A stretch of DNA of 64,000 bases from Pelomonas saccharophila_A. Its GTDB lineage: Bacteria > Pseudomonadota > Gammaproteobacteria > Burkholderiales > Burkholderiaceae_C. This document shows positions 33,966 to 43,080 of the stretch, piece after piece; the first letter of the stretch is position 1, and each line of letters begins with the position of its first letter. A program made the position numbers and the translations under genes. The notes beneath the pieces are model-generated. The model was not told the DNA's origin, searched no databases, and saw nothing but the letters and a program-made list of their open reading frames with translations. The stretch is taken from positions 2,046,001-2,110,000 of the forward strand of contig NZ_JAVDXU010000001.1 of assembly GCF_031458095.1 (NCBI RefSeq). The letters run 5' to 3'.

Positions 33966-36140
33966 TTAGAAGGGGCGGAAGTTGCCGTGCGTGCCGGTGG
34001 CGGCGCGGCCTCGCGGAGGCAGGCTGGCCACGCCGCGCGGCGTGGCGCGGCGGGCCGCCAGGTCGCTGACCTCGGCGCGCTGCGGCTTGGCGCGCGCGCC
34101 GCCGTCGCCGCCCAGGTCGAAGAAGGCGACCGACTGCTGCAGCTGCTCGGCCTGGCCGGAGAGTTCCTCGGACGTGGCGGCCAGTTCCTCGGAGGCCGAG
34201 GCGTTCTGCTGCGTGGCCTTGCTGAGCTGGTTCATCGCGCCGCCGATCTGGCTGACCGACTCGCTTTGCTCCTGGGACGCCGCGGCGATCTCCTGCACCA
34301 GCTCGCTGGTCTTCTGGATGGAGGGCACGATCTCGCCCAGCAGCTTGCCGGCACGCTCCGCGGTGTCCACGCTGTTGCCGGCCAGGTCACCGATCTCCTT
34401 GGCGGCCTCCTGGCTGCGCTCGGCGAGCTTGCGCACCTCGGCGGCGACGACGGCGAAGCCCTTGCCATGCTCGCCGGCGCGGGCCGCCTCGATGGCCGCG
34501 TTCAGGGCCAGCAGATTGGTCTGGTAGGCGATGTCGTCGATGATGCCGATCTTCTGGGCGATCTGCTTCATCGCGACCACCGTCTGCGTGACGGCCTGGC
34601 CGCCGTCGCCGGCCTCGCGGCTGGCCTTGGTGGCCATGCCGTCGGTGACCTTGGCGTTGTCGCTGTTCTGCGAGATCGAGGCCGACATCATCTCGATGGA
34701 CGCCGTCGTCTCCTCCACCGACGAGGCCTGCTCGCTGGCGGACTGCGACAGGCTCTGCGCCGTCGCGCTGACCTGGCTGGCGGCGCCGGTCAGCGCATCG
34801 GCCGCGGCACGCACCTCCTCGATGATGCTGGCCAGCTTCTCGCTGGTGCTGTTGGCATCGTTCTTGACTTGGTCGAACACGCCCTGGGCGCTGCGCTCGA
34901 TGCGCTGCGTCAGGTCGCCGTTGGCCAGGCCGCTGAAGACGCGACCGACGTCGTCGATGATGGCCGAGAGCGCGTCTGACGTGGCGTTCGCGTCGTTCTT
35001 GACCTGGCCGAACACGCCGTCGTAGTGGCTGGTGATGCGCTCGGACAGGTCGCCCGCGGCCAGGGCGCCGAAGACGCGTCCGACATCGTTGAAGATGACC
35101 GAGGTCGTCTCCATCAGCGTGTTGACGCCCTCGCAGAGGGTCAGGATGGGACCGCTCTTGCCGTCCAGCGGGATGCGCTGCGACAGGTCGCCGCGCCGCC
35201 CGGCCGAGGCCACCTGCTGGGCCTGCTCGACGGCCTGCTCCAGCATGCGCGCCGCCTGCACCTGGGCGGTGACGTCGGTGGCGTACTTGACGACCTTGAA
35301 GGGCTTGCCGTTCATGTCGAAGATGGGGTTGTAGGAGGCCTGGATCCAGACCTCGCGGCCGCCCTTGGCGATGCGGCGGTACTGGCCGGCGTCGAACTCG
35401 CCGCGGCCGAGCTTGTCCCAGAACATGCGGTACTCGACCGTGTTCACCAGGCCCGGCTCGGCAAACATGCTGTGGTGCTTGCCGCGGATCTCATCGATGC
35501 TGTAGCCCAGGGTGCGGCAGAAGTTGTCGTTGGCGTTCAGGATGGTGCCGTCGAGCTTGAACTCGATGACGGCCTGGGCCTTGCCGATGGCGTTGAGCTG
35601 GCCCTCGAAGTCGGCCGCGCGCTGCTTGGCGGCGGTGATGTCGGTGGCGATCTTGACGACCTTGGTCACGCGGCCGGCCTCGTCCAGCACCGGCGCATAG
35701 ACGGCCTGGATCCAGATCTCCTGGCCGCTCTTGGTGATGCGCTTGAAGGCGTCGTTCTGCGGCCGGCCGTTGTTGAGGTCGCGCCAGAACTGGGCATAGG
35801 CCGGCGATGCGGCCAGGGCCGGCTCGCAGAAGATGCGATGGTGCTTGCCCTGGATCTCGTCGAGGCGGTAGCCCAGGGCATTCAGGAAGTTGTCGTTGGC
35901 CGTGACGATGCTGCCGTCGAGGTTGAACTCGATGTAGGCATAGGACAGGTCGATGGCCGAGATGACGCCGCGCGCATCGGCGCGCTGCCGCTCGGCCTGC
36001 TGCAAGCGGGCCTGGGCCTCGGCCAGCGCGGCCTCCGCTGCCTCGCGCGCCTGCGTCTGCTGCTGCAGCCGCTCGTCAGCCTCACGCAGCGCGGCGCCGG
36101 CCAGGAGTTGGGCGAGCCAGGAAGGGGTGCTTGCGGTCAT
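33966..36140 (-). CDS. Soluble methyl-accepting chemotaxis protein with two PAS domains
   Basis: This 724-residue receptor has no transmembrane segment. After a coiled coil (about 15-55) come two PAS domains (about 60-165 and 180-290; FNLDGSIVTANDNFLNALGY, FKLDGTILNANDNFCRTLGY), two near-identical HAMP-like repeats (about 335-460; GDLSERIT, GDLTQRIE with VKNDAN) and an MCP signalling domain with the hairpin tip region DIAYQTNLLALNAAIEAARA. The PAS domains suggest sensing of redox, heme or small ligands inside the cell. AGAGAGG supports the ATG at 36140. The C-terminus ends NFRPF and lacks a clear CheR/CheB pentapeptide. It is located between cheA and cheW. Confidence 0.92.
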   Translation of the reverse strand: MTASTPSWLAQLLAGAALREADERLQQQTQAREAAEAALAEAQARLQQAERQRADARGVISAIDLSYAYIEFNLDGSIVTANDNFLNALGYRLDEIQGKHHRIFCEPALAASPAYAQFWRDLNNGRPQNDAFKRITKSGQEIWIQAVYAPVLDEAGRVTKVVKIATDITAAKQRAADFEGQLNAIGKAQAVIEFKLDGTILNANDNFCRTLGYSIDEIRGKHHSMFAEPGLVNTVEYRMFWDKLGRGEFDAGQYRRIAKGGREVWIQASYNPIFDMNGKPFKVVKYATDVTAQVQAARMLEQAVEQAQQVASAGRRGDLSQRIPLDGKSGPILTLCEGVNTLMETTSVIFNDVGRVFGALAAGDLSERITSHYDGVFGQVKNDANATSDALSAIIDDVGRVFSGLANGDLTQRIERSAQGVFDQVKNDANSTSEKLASIIEEVRAAADALTGAASQVSATAQSLSQSASEQASSVEETTASIEMMSASISQNSDNAKVTDGMATKASREAGDGGQAVTQTVVAMKQIAQKIGIIDDIAYQTNLLALNAAIEAARAGEHGKGFAVVAAEVRKLAERSQEAAKEIGDLAGNSVDTAERAGKLLGEIVPSIQKTSELVQEIAAASQEQSESVSQIGGAMNQLSKATQQNASASEELAATSEELSGQAEQLQQSVAFFDLGGDGGARAKPQRAEVSDLAARRATPRGVASLPPRGRAATGTHGNFRPF

Positions 36141-36183
36141 GGAGAGCCTCTCTGATGTAGTCATGCGTGGGGGAGCGGGGAAA

Positions 36184-38361
36184 TCAGCGGACGGCCAGCG
36201 CGGCACTGCGCTGGGCGGGTTGCTCGGCGAAGCGGCGCAGCGCCTCGACGTCGAAGATCAGGGCGACGTCGCCATTGCCGAGGATGGAGGAGCCCGACAT
36301 GCCGCGCAGGGTGCGCAACATGCGGCCCAGAGGCTTGATGACGGTCTGATGCTGGCCGAGCAGGGCGTCGACGAGCACGCCGTAGCGGCGCGCGCCGGAC
36401 TGGAGGACGACGACGCTGGAGCGCTCGCAGGCCGGCGCAGCGTCGAGCTCGTAGAGGGTGCGCAGGCTCAGCACCGGCAGCGCTTCTTCACGCAGCGACA
36501 GCACGCCGCTGCCATCAGCCTGCATCGCGACCTCGGCACCGCGGCCTTCGATGACCTCGACGACGGCGTCCAGCGGGAAGATGAAGCGCGAGGTGCCGAC
36601 GCCGACGAGGAAGCCGTCGATGATGGCCAGGGTCAGCGGCAGGCGGATCTCGATGCGCGTGCCCCGGCCCTGCTCGCTGGTGATGGCAACCGAGCCGCGC
36701 AGGGCCTCGATGTTGCGCCGCACGACGTCCATGCCGACGCCGCGGCCGCTGAGGTTGGTGATCTTCTCGGCCGTCGAGAAGCCTGCCTCGAAGATCAGGC
36801 CGAGGATGTCGGCGTCCGCCGGCACGACGCCGCGCTCGACCAGTCCCTTGTCCCAGCCGCGCTGCAGCACGCGCTCGCGGTCGATGCCTCGGCCGTCGTC
36901 ATCGATGCGGATCAGGATGCTGCCGCCGTCGTGGCAGGCCGACAGCACCAGGCGGCCCTGCGGGCGCTTGCCCGCCGCGCCGCGCTGCTCCGGCGTCTCC
37001 AGGCCATGGTCCAGCGCATTGCGCACCAGGTGCATCAGCGGGTCGGCGATGCGCTCGACCATGGACTTGTCCAGTTCGGTCTCGCCGCCCTGGATCTCCA
37101 GCTGCACGTCCTTGCCGACCTCGGCGGCGGTGTCGCGCACGACGCGACGAAAGCGCGCGAAGGACTCGCCGATGGGCACCATGCGCAGCTGCAGCGTGGC
37201 GTTGCGGATCTCCTCGATGAGGCCGCCGATCTGGTCGTTGGCCTGCACCAGGGCGGACTGGCGGGTCTGGCGGGCCAGCTCGGTGGCGCCGGCGCCGGCG
37301 ATGACGAGTTCGCCGAGCAGGTTGATGACGGCGTCCAGGCGGTCGGCCTGCACGCGGATGAAGCGCTGGTCCTCGCCGCCCTCGGTCTGGCGCGCCTGCT
37401 TCTGCAGCGCCGCGTCGACGACGGCGGCCGACACGCCGGCCTTCTCGGTCAGGATCTTGCCCAGAGGGGCGGCCGGGGCACCGGTCGCGCGGCTGCGCTC
37501 CTGCTCGGCCAGGGCGGCATGCAGCTGGGCCTGGCTGATGGCGCCGGCAGCAACGAGGATGTCGCCCAGGCGCGGGTGCTGGGGCAGGGACTGGATCAGT
37601 GCGATGAACTGCTCGGGGCCCGCGTCGGGCTCCACGAGATGCAGTTCGCAGTCCTCGCGGACGAAGCTGAAGGCCGCTTCGATCTCCTCCCGGCCGGCCG
37701 CCGTGCGCAGGCCGAACTCGAAGGCGAGATGGCAGGACTCGGCGTCCAGCGCGTCCAGCGCCGGCACGGCCGCCCGGTCGCAGACGACATGCTCCAGCCG
37801 CCCCAGGGTCTGCAGATAGTTCAGCAGGGCCAGCGGGTCCATGCCGTTGCGAAGCACCTCGGCGCCGAAGCGCACCCAGACATGCCAGAGGCGTTCGCCG
37901 GCCGGCGTCAGCGACACCGGCAGCGGCGTCAGAGTCGGCGTCGGCGCAGTGGCCGGCACGCCGGCATCGCGAAGGCGCAGCTGCAGGGCCTCGCGCTCGG
38001 GCTGGCCCTCGGGGTCGTCGGGCTCGGCCGAGCCGGCCACGGCGACGAGGCGGCGCATCTGGTCATTGCACTGCAGCAGCAGGGTGCTGACGGCGCCATC
38101 AAGCGCACGGCGACCCTCGCGGACATGGTCGAGCAGGGTCTCGACATGGTGGGTGAAGCCGACCAGGGCATCCAGGCCGAAGAGGCCGGCCGAGCCCTTG
38201 ACGGTGTGGGCGCAGCGGAACAGCGCGTCCAGCAGCTCGCGGTCGCCGGGCGACGCTTCCAGCTCAAGCAGCAGCTGCTCCAGGCGTTCGACCTGCTCCT
38301 CGGCCTCGTTGATGAATGTGGGAAGGGCTGCCGCGATGAAGTCCTGGTCGTCGTTGCTCAT
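36184..38361 (-). CDS. cheA: Chemotaxis histidine kinase CheA with MshEN-like repeat segment
   Basis: This 725-residue protein has an Hpt domain with phospho-acceptor His52 (CAHTVKGSAGLFG), dimerisation and ATPase domains (HLVRNALDHGLETPEQR; DDDGRGIDRERV; LSGRGVGMDVVRRNIE) and a CheW-like regulatory domain at the end (about 590-720). The region between Hpt and dimerisation is unusual. Residues 264-287 fit the 24-position MshEN consensus (RLGDILVAAG followed by I at 12, L at 17, L at 21, Q at 24), and 299-322 form a weaker second copy (PLGKILTEKAG, final Q). MshEN motifs bind c-di-GMP in several proteins; similar repeats occur in other CheA proteins. The start directly abuts the STAS gene's stop. 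Confidence 0.94.
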   Translation of the reverse strand: MSNDDQDFIAAALPTFINEAEEQVERLEQLLLELEASPGDRELLDALFRCAHTVKGSAGLFGLDALVGFTHHVETLLDHVREGRRALDGAVSTLLLQCNDQMRRLVAVAGSAEPDDPEGQPEREALQLRLRDAGVPATAPTPTLTPLPVSLTPAGERLWHVWVRFGAEVLRNGMDPLALLNYLQTLGRLEHVVCDRAAVPALDALDAESCHLAFEFGLRTAAGREEIEAAFSFVREDCELHLVEPDAGPEQFIALIQSLPQHPRLGDILVAAGAISQAQLHAALAEQERSRATGAPAAPLGKILTEKAGVSAAVVDAALQKQARQTEGGEDQRFIRVQADRLDAVINLLGELVIAGAGATELARQTRQSALVQANDQIGGLIEEIRNATLQLRMVPIGESFARFRRVVRDTAAEVGKDVQLEIQGGETELDKSMVERIADPLMHLVRNALDHGLETPEQRGAAGKRPQGRLVLSACHDGGSILIRIDDDGRGIDRERVLQRGWDKGLVERGVVPADADILGLIFEAGFSTAEKITNLSGRGVGMDVVRRNIEALRGSVAITSEQGRGTRIEIRLPLTLAIIDGFLVGVGTSRFIFPLDAVVEVIEGRGAEVAMQADGSGVLSLREEALPVLSLRTLYELDAAPACERSSVVVLQSGARRYGVLVDALLGQHQTVIKPLGRMLRTLRGMSGSSILGNGDVALIFDVEALRRFAEQPAQRSAALAVR

Positions 38362-38679
38362 TCAGGCCTCGCCGGCGGTGGAGACGATGAGATCGCCCAG
38401 GCCGAGCACGCGGCAGGCTTCGGCCAGCGTGGTGCTGGCATGGCTGAGCTGCAGGCGCTGGCCGCGGGCGCCCAGGGCGTGGGCCAGGCTCAGCAGGCTC
38501 TGGGCGCCGGCGGCGTCGAACTGTTCGACGGCCGAACCGTCCAGTTCGACGGTGTCGCCCTCCCCGCCCTGTCGCTGCAGCAGGGTCAGCCACTGCAGGC
38601 GCAGTTCGGCGACCGTGTAGATGCTGACCTCGGCGGGCAGCCGGTCCCAGGGGGCGAGCAGGGGGGTGGCGGTGGACAT
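38362..38679 (-). CDS. STAS domain protein of the chemosensory operon
   Basis: This 105-residue single STAS domain resembles anti-sigma factor antagonists and is the first gene of the che operon. The usual Asp-Ser/Thr-x-Gly phosphorylation motif reads Asp55-Ala56-Ala57-Gly58 (EQFDAAGAQSLL), so the phosphorylatable residue is missing. That argues against control by a Ser kinase and for a constitutive binding role. STAS genes beside cheA occur in several non-flagellar chemosensory clusters; their role is not settled. Its stop abuts the cheA start. Confidence 0.85.
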   Translation of the reverse strand: MSTATPLLAPWDRLPAEVSIYTVAELRLQWLTLLQRQGGEGDTVELDGSAVEQFDAAGAQSLLSLAHALGARGQRLQLSHASTTLAEACRVLGLGDLIVSTAGEA

Positions 38680-38781
38680 GGCGTTAGCCTAGGAGTCCAC
38701 CCCCCGAATCGATGCGGGGAGTTCTTGATCGAGGCTGTCGGGCCGCCTCCAAAGGGCGCCCCATGCCTCACCGGGCGTGAA

Positions 38782-40530
38782 CTACGCCACGGCCTCGACG
38801 GTCTTCAGCACGACGGCGTTGCGCCCGCCTCGCTTGGCTTCGTAGAGGGCCGCATCGGCGCGGTCGACCAGTGGACGTACGTCGGCATCGTCCGGCGAAG
38901 CCAGGCTGACGCCGACGCTGATGGTCAGCTTGCCGACCTCGGGGAAGGTCGCGGCCTCCACCGCGGCGCGGATCTTCTCGGCCGCCGTGACGGCCTCCAG
39001 CGGCGCGGCCAGCTCGGGCAGCAGCACCGCGAACTCCTCGCCGCCGAAGCGGGCCGCGACATCGGTGGCGCGCACCGCGGCCTGCAGCATCTGGGCCACC
39101 AGGCGCAACACGGCGTCGCCGGCCGGGTGGCCATAGCTGTCGTTGACGCGCTTGAAATGGTCGATGTCCACCAGCAGCAGGCCGTGCACGCGGCCGTTGC
39201 TGGCGCCGTAGCGGCGGTCCAGCGCGTGGGCCTCGGCGAGGCGGGCATCCAGGCTGCGGCGGTTGTGCAGGCCGGTCAGCGGATCGCGCGTGGCCAGGTG
39301 CTCCAGGGCTGCGTTGGCCGTCTTCAGCTCGGCGGTGCGCTGTTCGACCTGGGCCTCCAGCGTCGCATTGGTCTTCTGCAGGCGCTGCTCGGTGTCGAGC
39401 AGGGAGGTCGCCATGGACTGCATGGCGTCGCTGAGCTGGGCCAGCTCGCGGGCGGCGGGTTCGGCGGGGAATTCAGGGATGCGGCGTTCCGCCTCCACGC
39501 GCTGGGCGATCCTGGCCAATTGCTCGACCGGCCGGCTGATGCGCCGCGCCAGCAGCAGGGCGGCCAGCGTCAACGCTGTGGCCATCATCAAGCCGAGCAG
39601 CACCAGCTCGCGGCGCAGCTCGCGCACCGGACGCATGGCCTGCTCCAGCGGCTGGCGGGCCACGATGCGCCAGCCGAGTTCGGCATTGGTACGCGCCTGC
39701 AGGGTGGCTTCGCTGGTCAGATAGTCCTTGCCGTCGCCAAAGGTCTGCGGGCCTTCGATGCGACCATTGACAAGGGTCTTGGGCAGCACGGCCTCGCCGG
39801 CGGCCTGGGCGAGCTTCATCGCCTCCGGGTAGAGGATGCGGCCCTGGCGGTCGAGGATGAGGGCGTCGATGCCGCTGCCGGGCTGCTGGCGGCGCGCCGT
39901 GCCGTCGACGATGCCGGTGATCCAGCGCCAATGCGCATGCGCGCCGACGACGCCGCGCAGCCGGCCCTCGGCGTCGCGGATGGGGGCAGCGAAGTCGATG
40001 AAGCGCGTCGGCTCGCCATTGGGTTGGGACGGCAGCATGGTGGCCAGCAGCTTGGCCTCGTGCACATCGCCCACATAGACGCGCTCGCGCGCCGCGACGA
40101 ACCATTCCCGTTGGGCCACCGAGCGGCCGGTCAGCATGCCGCCGGTGGCCTGCAGCACGGTGCCGTCCGGGTCGGCCACGCCCATCCAGGCGAATTCGTC
40201 GTGCAGGGCGAGGCGGCGGTCCAGGCCTTCGCGCACGGCCGCGGTGTCGAGCTTGCCTTCGACGAGATGAGGCGCAATGCTGAGCAGTTCGATCTCGCGC
40301 TCGCGGTCGCGCAGTTGGGTCGCCAGCAGCTCGGCCGCGGCCTGGGCCGTGGCCCGCACGGCGGACTGCTGGGCCGTGTAGAGCTCGTCGGTGGCCAGGT
40401 TGCCGAGATAGCCGCCGACGCCGGTCAGGATGGCCAGGGCCAACCCGCCCAGCACGAGGCTGAGCTGGCTGCGCAGGCTGAGCGGGCCTTTCTTCATGGC
40501 AGCGGTCGGGGGGCGGACAGGGCCATCCAT
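38782..40530 (-). CDS. Diguanylate cyclase with periplasmic Cache-type sensor
   Basis: This 582-residue protein has an N-terminal membrane span (about 20-42), a periplasmic double-Cache-like sensor (about 45-310; EFAWMGVADPDGTVLQATGG, IDALILDRQGRILYP), a second span (about 315-335), a HAMP/coiled-coil region (RRISRPVEQLARIAQRVE) and a GGDEF domain. The active site is GGEEF near residue 492, with an RxxD inhibitory site (RATD) five residues before it. It is predicted to synthesise c-di-GMP with feedback inhibition. An internal ATG at 40497 is an alternative start; neither has a strong Shine-Dalgarno. It lies 102 bp upstream of the STAS-cheA operon on the same strand, so co-expression is possible. 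Confidence 0.9.
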   Translation of the reverse strand: MDGPVRPPTAAMKKGPLSLRSQLSLVLGGLALAILTGVGGYLGNLATDELYTAQQSAVRATAQAAAELLATQLRDREREIELLSIAPHLVEGKLDTAAVREGLDRRLALHDEFAWMGVADPDGTVLQATGGMLTGRSVAQREWFVAARERVYVGDVHEAKLLATMLPSQPNGEPTRFIDFAAPIRDAEGRLRGVVGAHAHWRWITGIVDGTARRQQPGSGIDALILDRQGRILYPEAMKLAQAAGEAVLPKTLVNGRIEGPQTFGDGKDYLTSEATLQARTNAELGWRIVARQPLEQAMRPVRELRRELVLLGLMMATALTLAALLLARRISRPVEQLARIAQRVEAERRIPEFPAEPAARELAQLSDAMQSMATSLLDTEQRLQKTNATLEAQVEQRTAELKTANAALEHLATRDPLTGLHNRRSLDARLAEAHALDRRYGASNGRVHGLLLVDIDHFKRVNDSYGHPAGDAVLRLVAQMLQAAVRATDVAARFGGEEFAVLLPELAAPLEAVTAAEKIRAAVEAATFPEVGKLTISVGVSLASPDDADVRPLVDRADAALYEAKRGGRNAVVLKTVEAVA

Positions 40531-40626
40531 GGCGCCCGCAGCGTAGCGGGACCGCCGCGCGGCGTCGCGTGACCCGGCACGGTTTCAGCCGTAAAAGTCG
40601 TGTCAGCGATCACGCTTGCTGCGCCA

Positions 40627-43017
40627 TCAGTCCGCCTGCGGCAGACTCAGCCGCATGACGGTGCCCAGCGGCCCGGTGCGCAGCAGCTCGGCGGTGCCGC
40701 CATGCATGTCCATGACGCGGCGCACGATGTACAGGCCCAGGCCATGAGCCGACTCGGTGCCGCCGCTGCCACGCGCGCCGCGCGTGAAAAGGCGGGGCAG
40801 CAGCTCGCGCGGGATGCCGGGTCCGGCATCCGCGACCTCGAACTGCAGCACGGCGGGCTCGTCGAAGTCGATGACGTGCAGGGTCACGGGGCTGAGGCCC
40901 GGGGCGTACTTCAGCGCGTTGGACAGCAGATTGCGCAGGGCCAGGCGCAGCAGGCTCATGTCCATCAGCGCCGTGCGCGTGGCGGTGTGGCGGTGCACGA
41001 CGACGCGATCGCGCTGCTCGCGCGGCAGGTCGGCGATCGTCACGGCGATCAGCGTGTCGATGTCGGCATCCTCGCGGGCGATGCGGCCACCGCCGGCCAG
41101 CAGGCTGGCCGCGGCCAGGGTGTTGTCGACACCGGCCAGCACGGTGCCGAGCACGGCCTGGGCCCGCGTCAGCCTCTCCTGGGCCTGGCGCTCGCCGCGG
41201 CCGGCCAGGCTGGCGGCGGCGCTCTGCAGGGCCGCGCTGGCATTGTTCAGCGGCTGGCGCACCTCGTGGGCCAGCACGTCCAGCATCTCGGAGCGCTCGT
41301 GCAGCAGCTGGTCGAGCTCCTGCACATGGCGCTCGGTCTGGCGGCGCATGCGCTGCTCATGCGCGAGCTCGGCGCGGCGCTGCAGGTCCTCGGTGATGTC
41401 GTCCACCAGGGCCAGGGCGCGCAGCGGCCGGCCCTCGGCGGTGTATTCGGCCACCGCAGAGACCAGCACGTCGCGCAGCCGGCCGTCGGCGCAGATCAGC
41501 TGCACGGGGCAGTCGCTGACATGGCCGTCGCGCCACATCGCCGGGCGGTAGACCTCGCGCACCTGCTGCGAGGACTCGGGCGTCATGAAGTCATCCATGG
41601 AGCGGCCGATGACCTGCTGGCGCTTGTAGCCCAGGCGCTCCAGCCAGCGGTCGGACACGCTGAGCACGCGGCCGGCCGCGTCCACCGAATGCATCAGCGC
41701 CGGCGTGGACTCGTAGAGGGCGCGCAGGCGCTGGCGGTTGTGCTCCAGTTCGACGGCGGCGCGGTGATGCTCGGTGACGTCCTGGAAGGCCCCCACCAGC
41801 CGCACCGGCACGCCGTCCTGCCAGTCGACCTGGCCCTGGGACAGCACCCAGATCTCGCGCCCCTTGGCCGTCACCAACGGCAGCTCCAGGCTCCAGGGCT
41901 CGCCATGCTGCATGCCGCGCTGCACGGCGGCCTGGATGACGACCCGCGCCTCGGGCTTGTAGTAGTTGATGGCCTCTTCCAGCGTCGGCACATAACCCGG
42001 CTCGCGGTCGTGGATGCGGCAGGTCTGGTCGCTCCAGACGATGGCCTCGGTCTGCAGGTCCAGGCTCCAGCCACCGATGCCGGCGACCCGCCCGGTGCGG
42101 TCCAGCAGGGCCTTGCTGTCGCGCAGCTCGCGCTCGGCGCTGATGCGGTCGGTCACGTCCTCGACGATGCCCACATAGCCGCGCAGCCCACCGTCCGGTG
42201 CCAGCAGCGGCCGGGCGCGCGCCCAGACCTGGCGCACACCCTGGCCATTGCCACCCCGGCGCAGCCGGTAACGCATCTCGAAGGGCTGGCGCTGGGCCAC
42301 GCAGCGCCGCCAATGCTCCAGCACCGAGGTGACGTCCTCGGTCGTCAGCGTGGCCGACCAGCCTTCGCCCAGGGCCGCGCGGGCCGACAGCCCGCAGATG
42401 CGCTGCCAGTTGGCGTTGGTGAAGATGAAATGCCCGGCCGCGTCGGTGCGGAAGATGCCCAGCGGCGCCGTCTCGGCCAGGCCGCGGAAGGGCTGCTCGG
42501 CGTCCTCGACGACGGTCCGGCCCAGGGCGCGCTCGCGCATCATCAGGGCCTCGGCGGCCGCATCGGCCAGGCGGGTCAGGGCCTCGCGCTGGGTCTCGCT
42601 CAGCTCGCGCGGCTTGAAGTCGACGACGCACAGCGTGCCGGGGTGGCTGCCGTCATCCAGGCGGATGGGCGCGCCGGCATAGAAGCGCAGACCGGGCCGG
42701 GCCAGCACGTCGGGATGGTCGACGAAGCGGGCGTCCAGGCGGGTGTCGCGCACCTCGAACAAGCCGTCGCCCAGCAGGGTGTGGGCGCAGAAGGTCAGGG
42801 CCCGCGGCGTCTCGCTGCGGCCGAAGCCGACGGCCGCCTTGAACCATTGGCGGCTTTCGTCGATCAGGCCCAGCAGGGCCACGGGCGTGCCGCAGATCTG
42901 GGCGGCCAGGGCGGTCAGGTGGTCGAACAGCGGCTCGGGCTCGCTGTCCATGACGGCCAGCGCGGCCAGGCGGGCCAGGCGGCGGTCTTCATCGGGCGGC
43001 AGGTCGGGAGTCACCAT
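40627..43017 (-). CDS. Sensor histidine kinase with GAF and three PAS domains
   Basis: This 796-residue cytosolic kinase has no membrane span. Residues 1-165 are a GAF domain (FCAHTLLGDGLFEVRDTR; RFYAGAPIRL). PAS domains lie near 175-300, 305-430 and 440-560, then a HisKA helix with the phospho-acceptor in VLAHEVRQPLNNA (near 590) and a HATPase domain (NLLSNALKYAP, ADAGPGIP, HGLGLYIVRR). No receiver domain is attached and no response regulator adjoins it, so its partner is unknown. The ATG at 43017 matches the family N-terminus; the frame upstream is shadow of the divergent sigma gene. It is 63 bp from that gene's start. Confidence 0.9.
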   Translation of the reverse strand: MVTPDLPPDEDRRLARLAALAVMDSEPEPLFDHLTALAAQICGTPVALLGLIDESRQWFKAAVGFGRSETPRALTFCAHTLLGDGLFEVRDTRLDARFVDHPDVLARPGLRFYAGAPIRLDDGSHPGTLCVVDFKPRELSETQREALTRLADAAAEALMMRERALGRTVVEDAEQPFRGLAETAPLGIFRTDAAGHFIFTNANWQRICGLSARAALGEGWSATLTTEDVTSVLEHWRRCVAQRQPFEMRYRLRRGGNGQGVRQVWARARPLLAPDGGLRGYVGIVEDVTDRISAERELRDSKALLDRTGRVAGIGGWSLDLQTEAIVWSDQTCRIHDREPGYVPTLEEAINYYKPEARVVIQAAVQRGMQHGEPWSLELPLVTAKGREIWVLSQGQVDWQDGVPVRLVGAFQDVTEHHRAAVELEHNRQRLRALYESTPALMHSVDAAGRVLSVSDRWLERLGYKRQQVIGRSMDDFMTPESSQQVREVYRPAMWRDGHVSDCPVQLICADGRLRDVLVSAVAEYTAEGRPLRALALVDDITEDLQRRAELAHEQRMRRQTERHVQELDQLLHERSEMLDVLAHEVRQPLNNASAALQSAAASLAGRGERQAQERLTRAQAVLGTVLAGVDNTLAAASLLAGGGRIAREDADIDTLIAVTIADLPREQRDRVVVHRHTATRTALMDMSLLRLALRNLLSNALKYAPGLSPVTLHVIDFDEPAVLQFEVADAGPGIPRELLPRLFTRGARGSGGTESAHGLGLYIVRRVMDMHGGTAELLRTGPLGTVMRLSLPQAD

Positions 43018-43080
43018 GGCCGACAGCTTAGGGCCTCTGAACGCCACGGCAACAGGCCCGGACTGCGGCAAGATGCCGGC

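Noticed and set aside
40600..43080. Plus-strand frame running into the ECF sigma gene as one 1007-codon protein
   Set aside because: Only the part from 43081 has sigma-factor motifs and a family-like start; the rest is antisense to the GAF/PAS histidine kinase.
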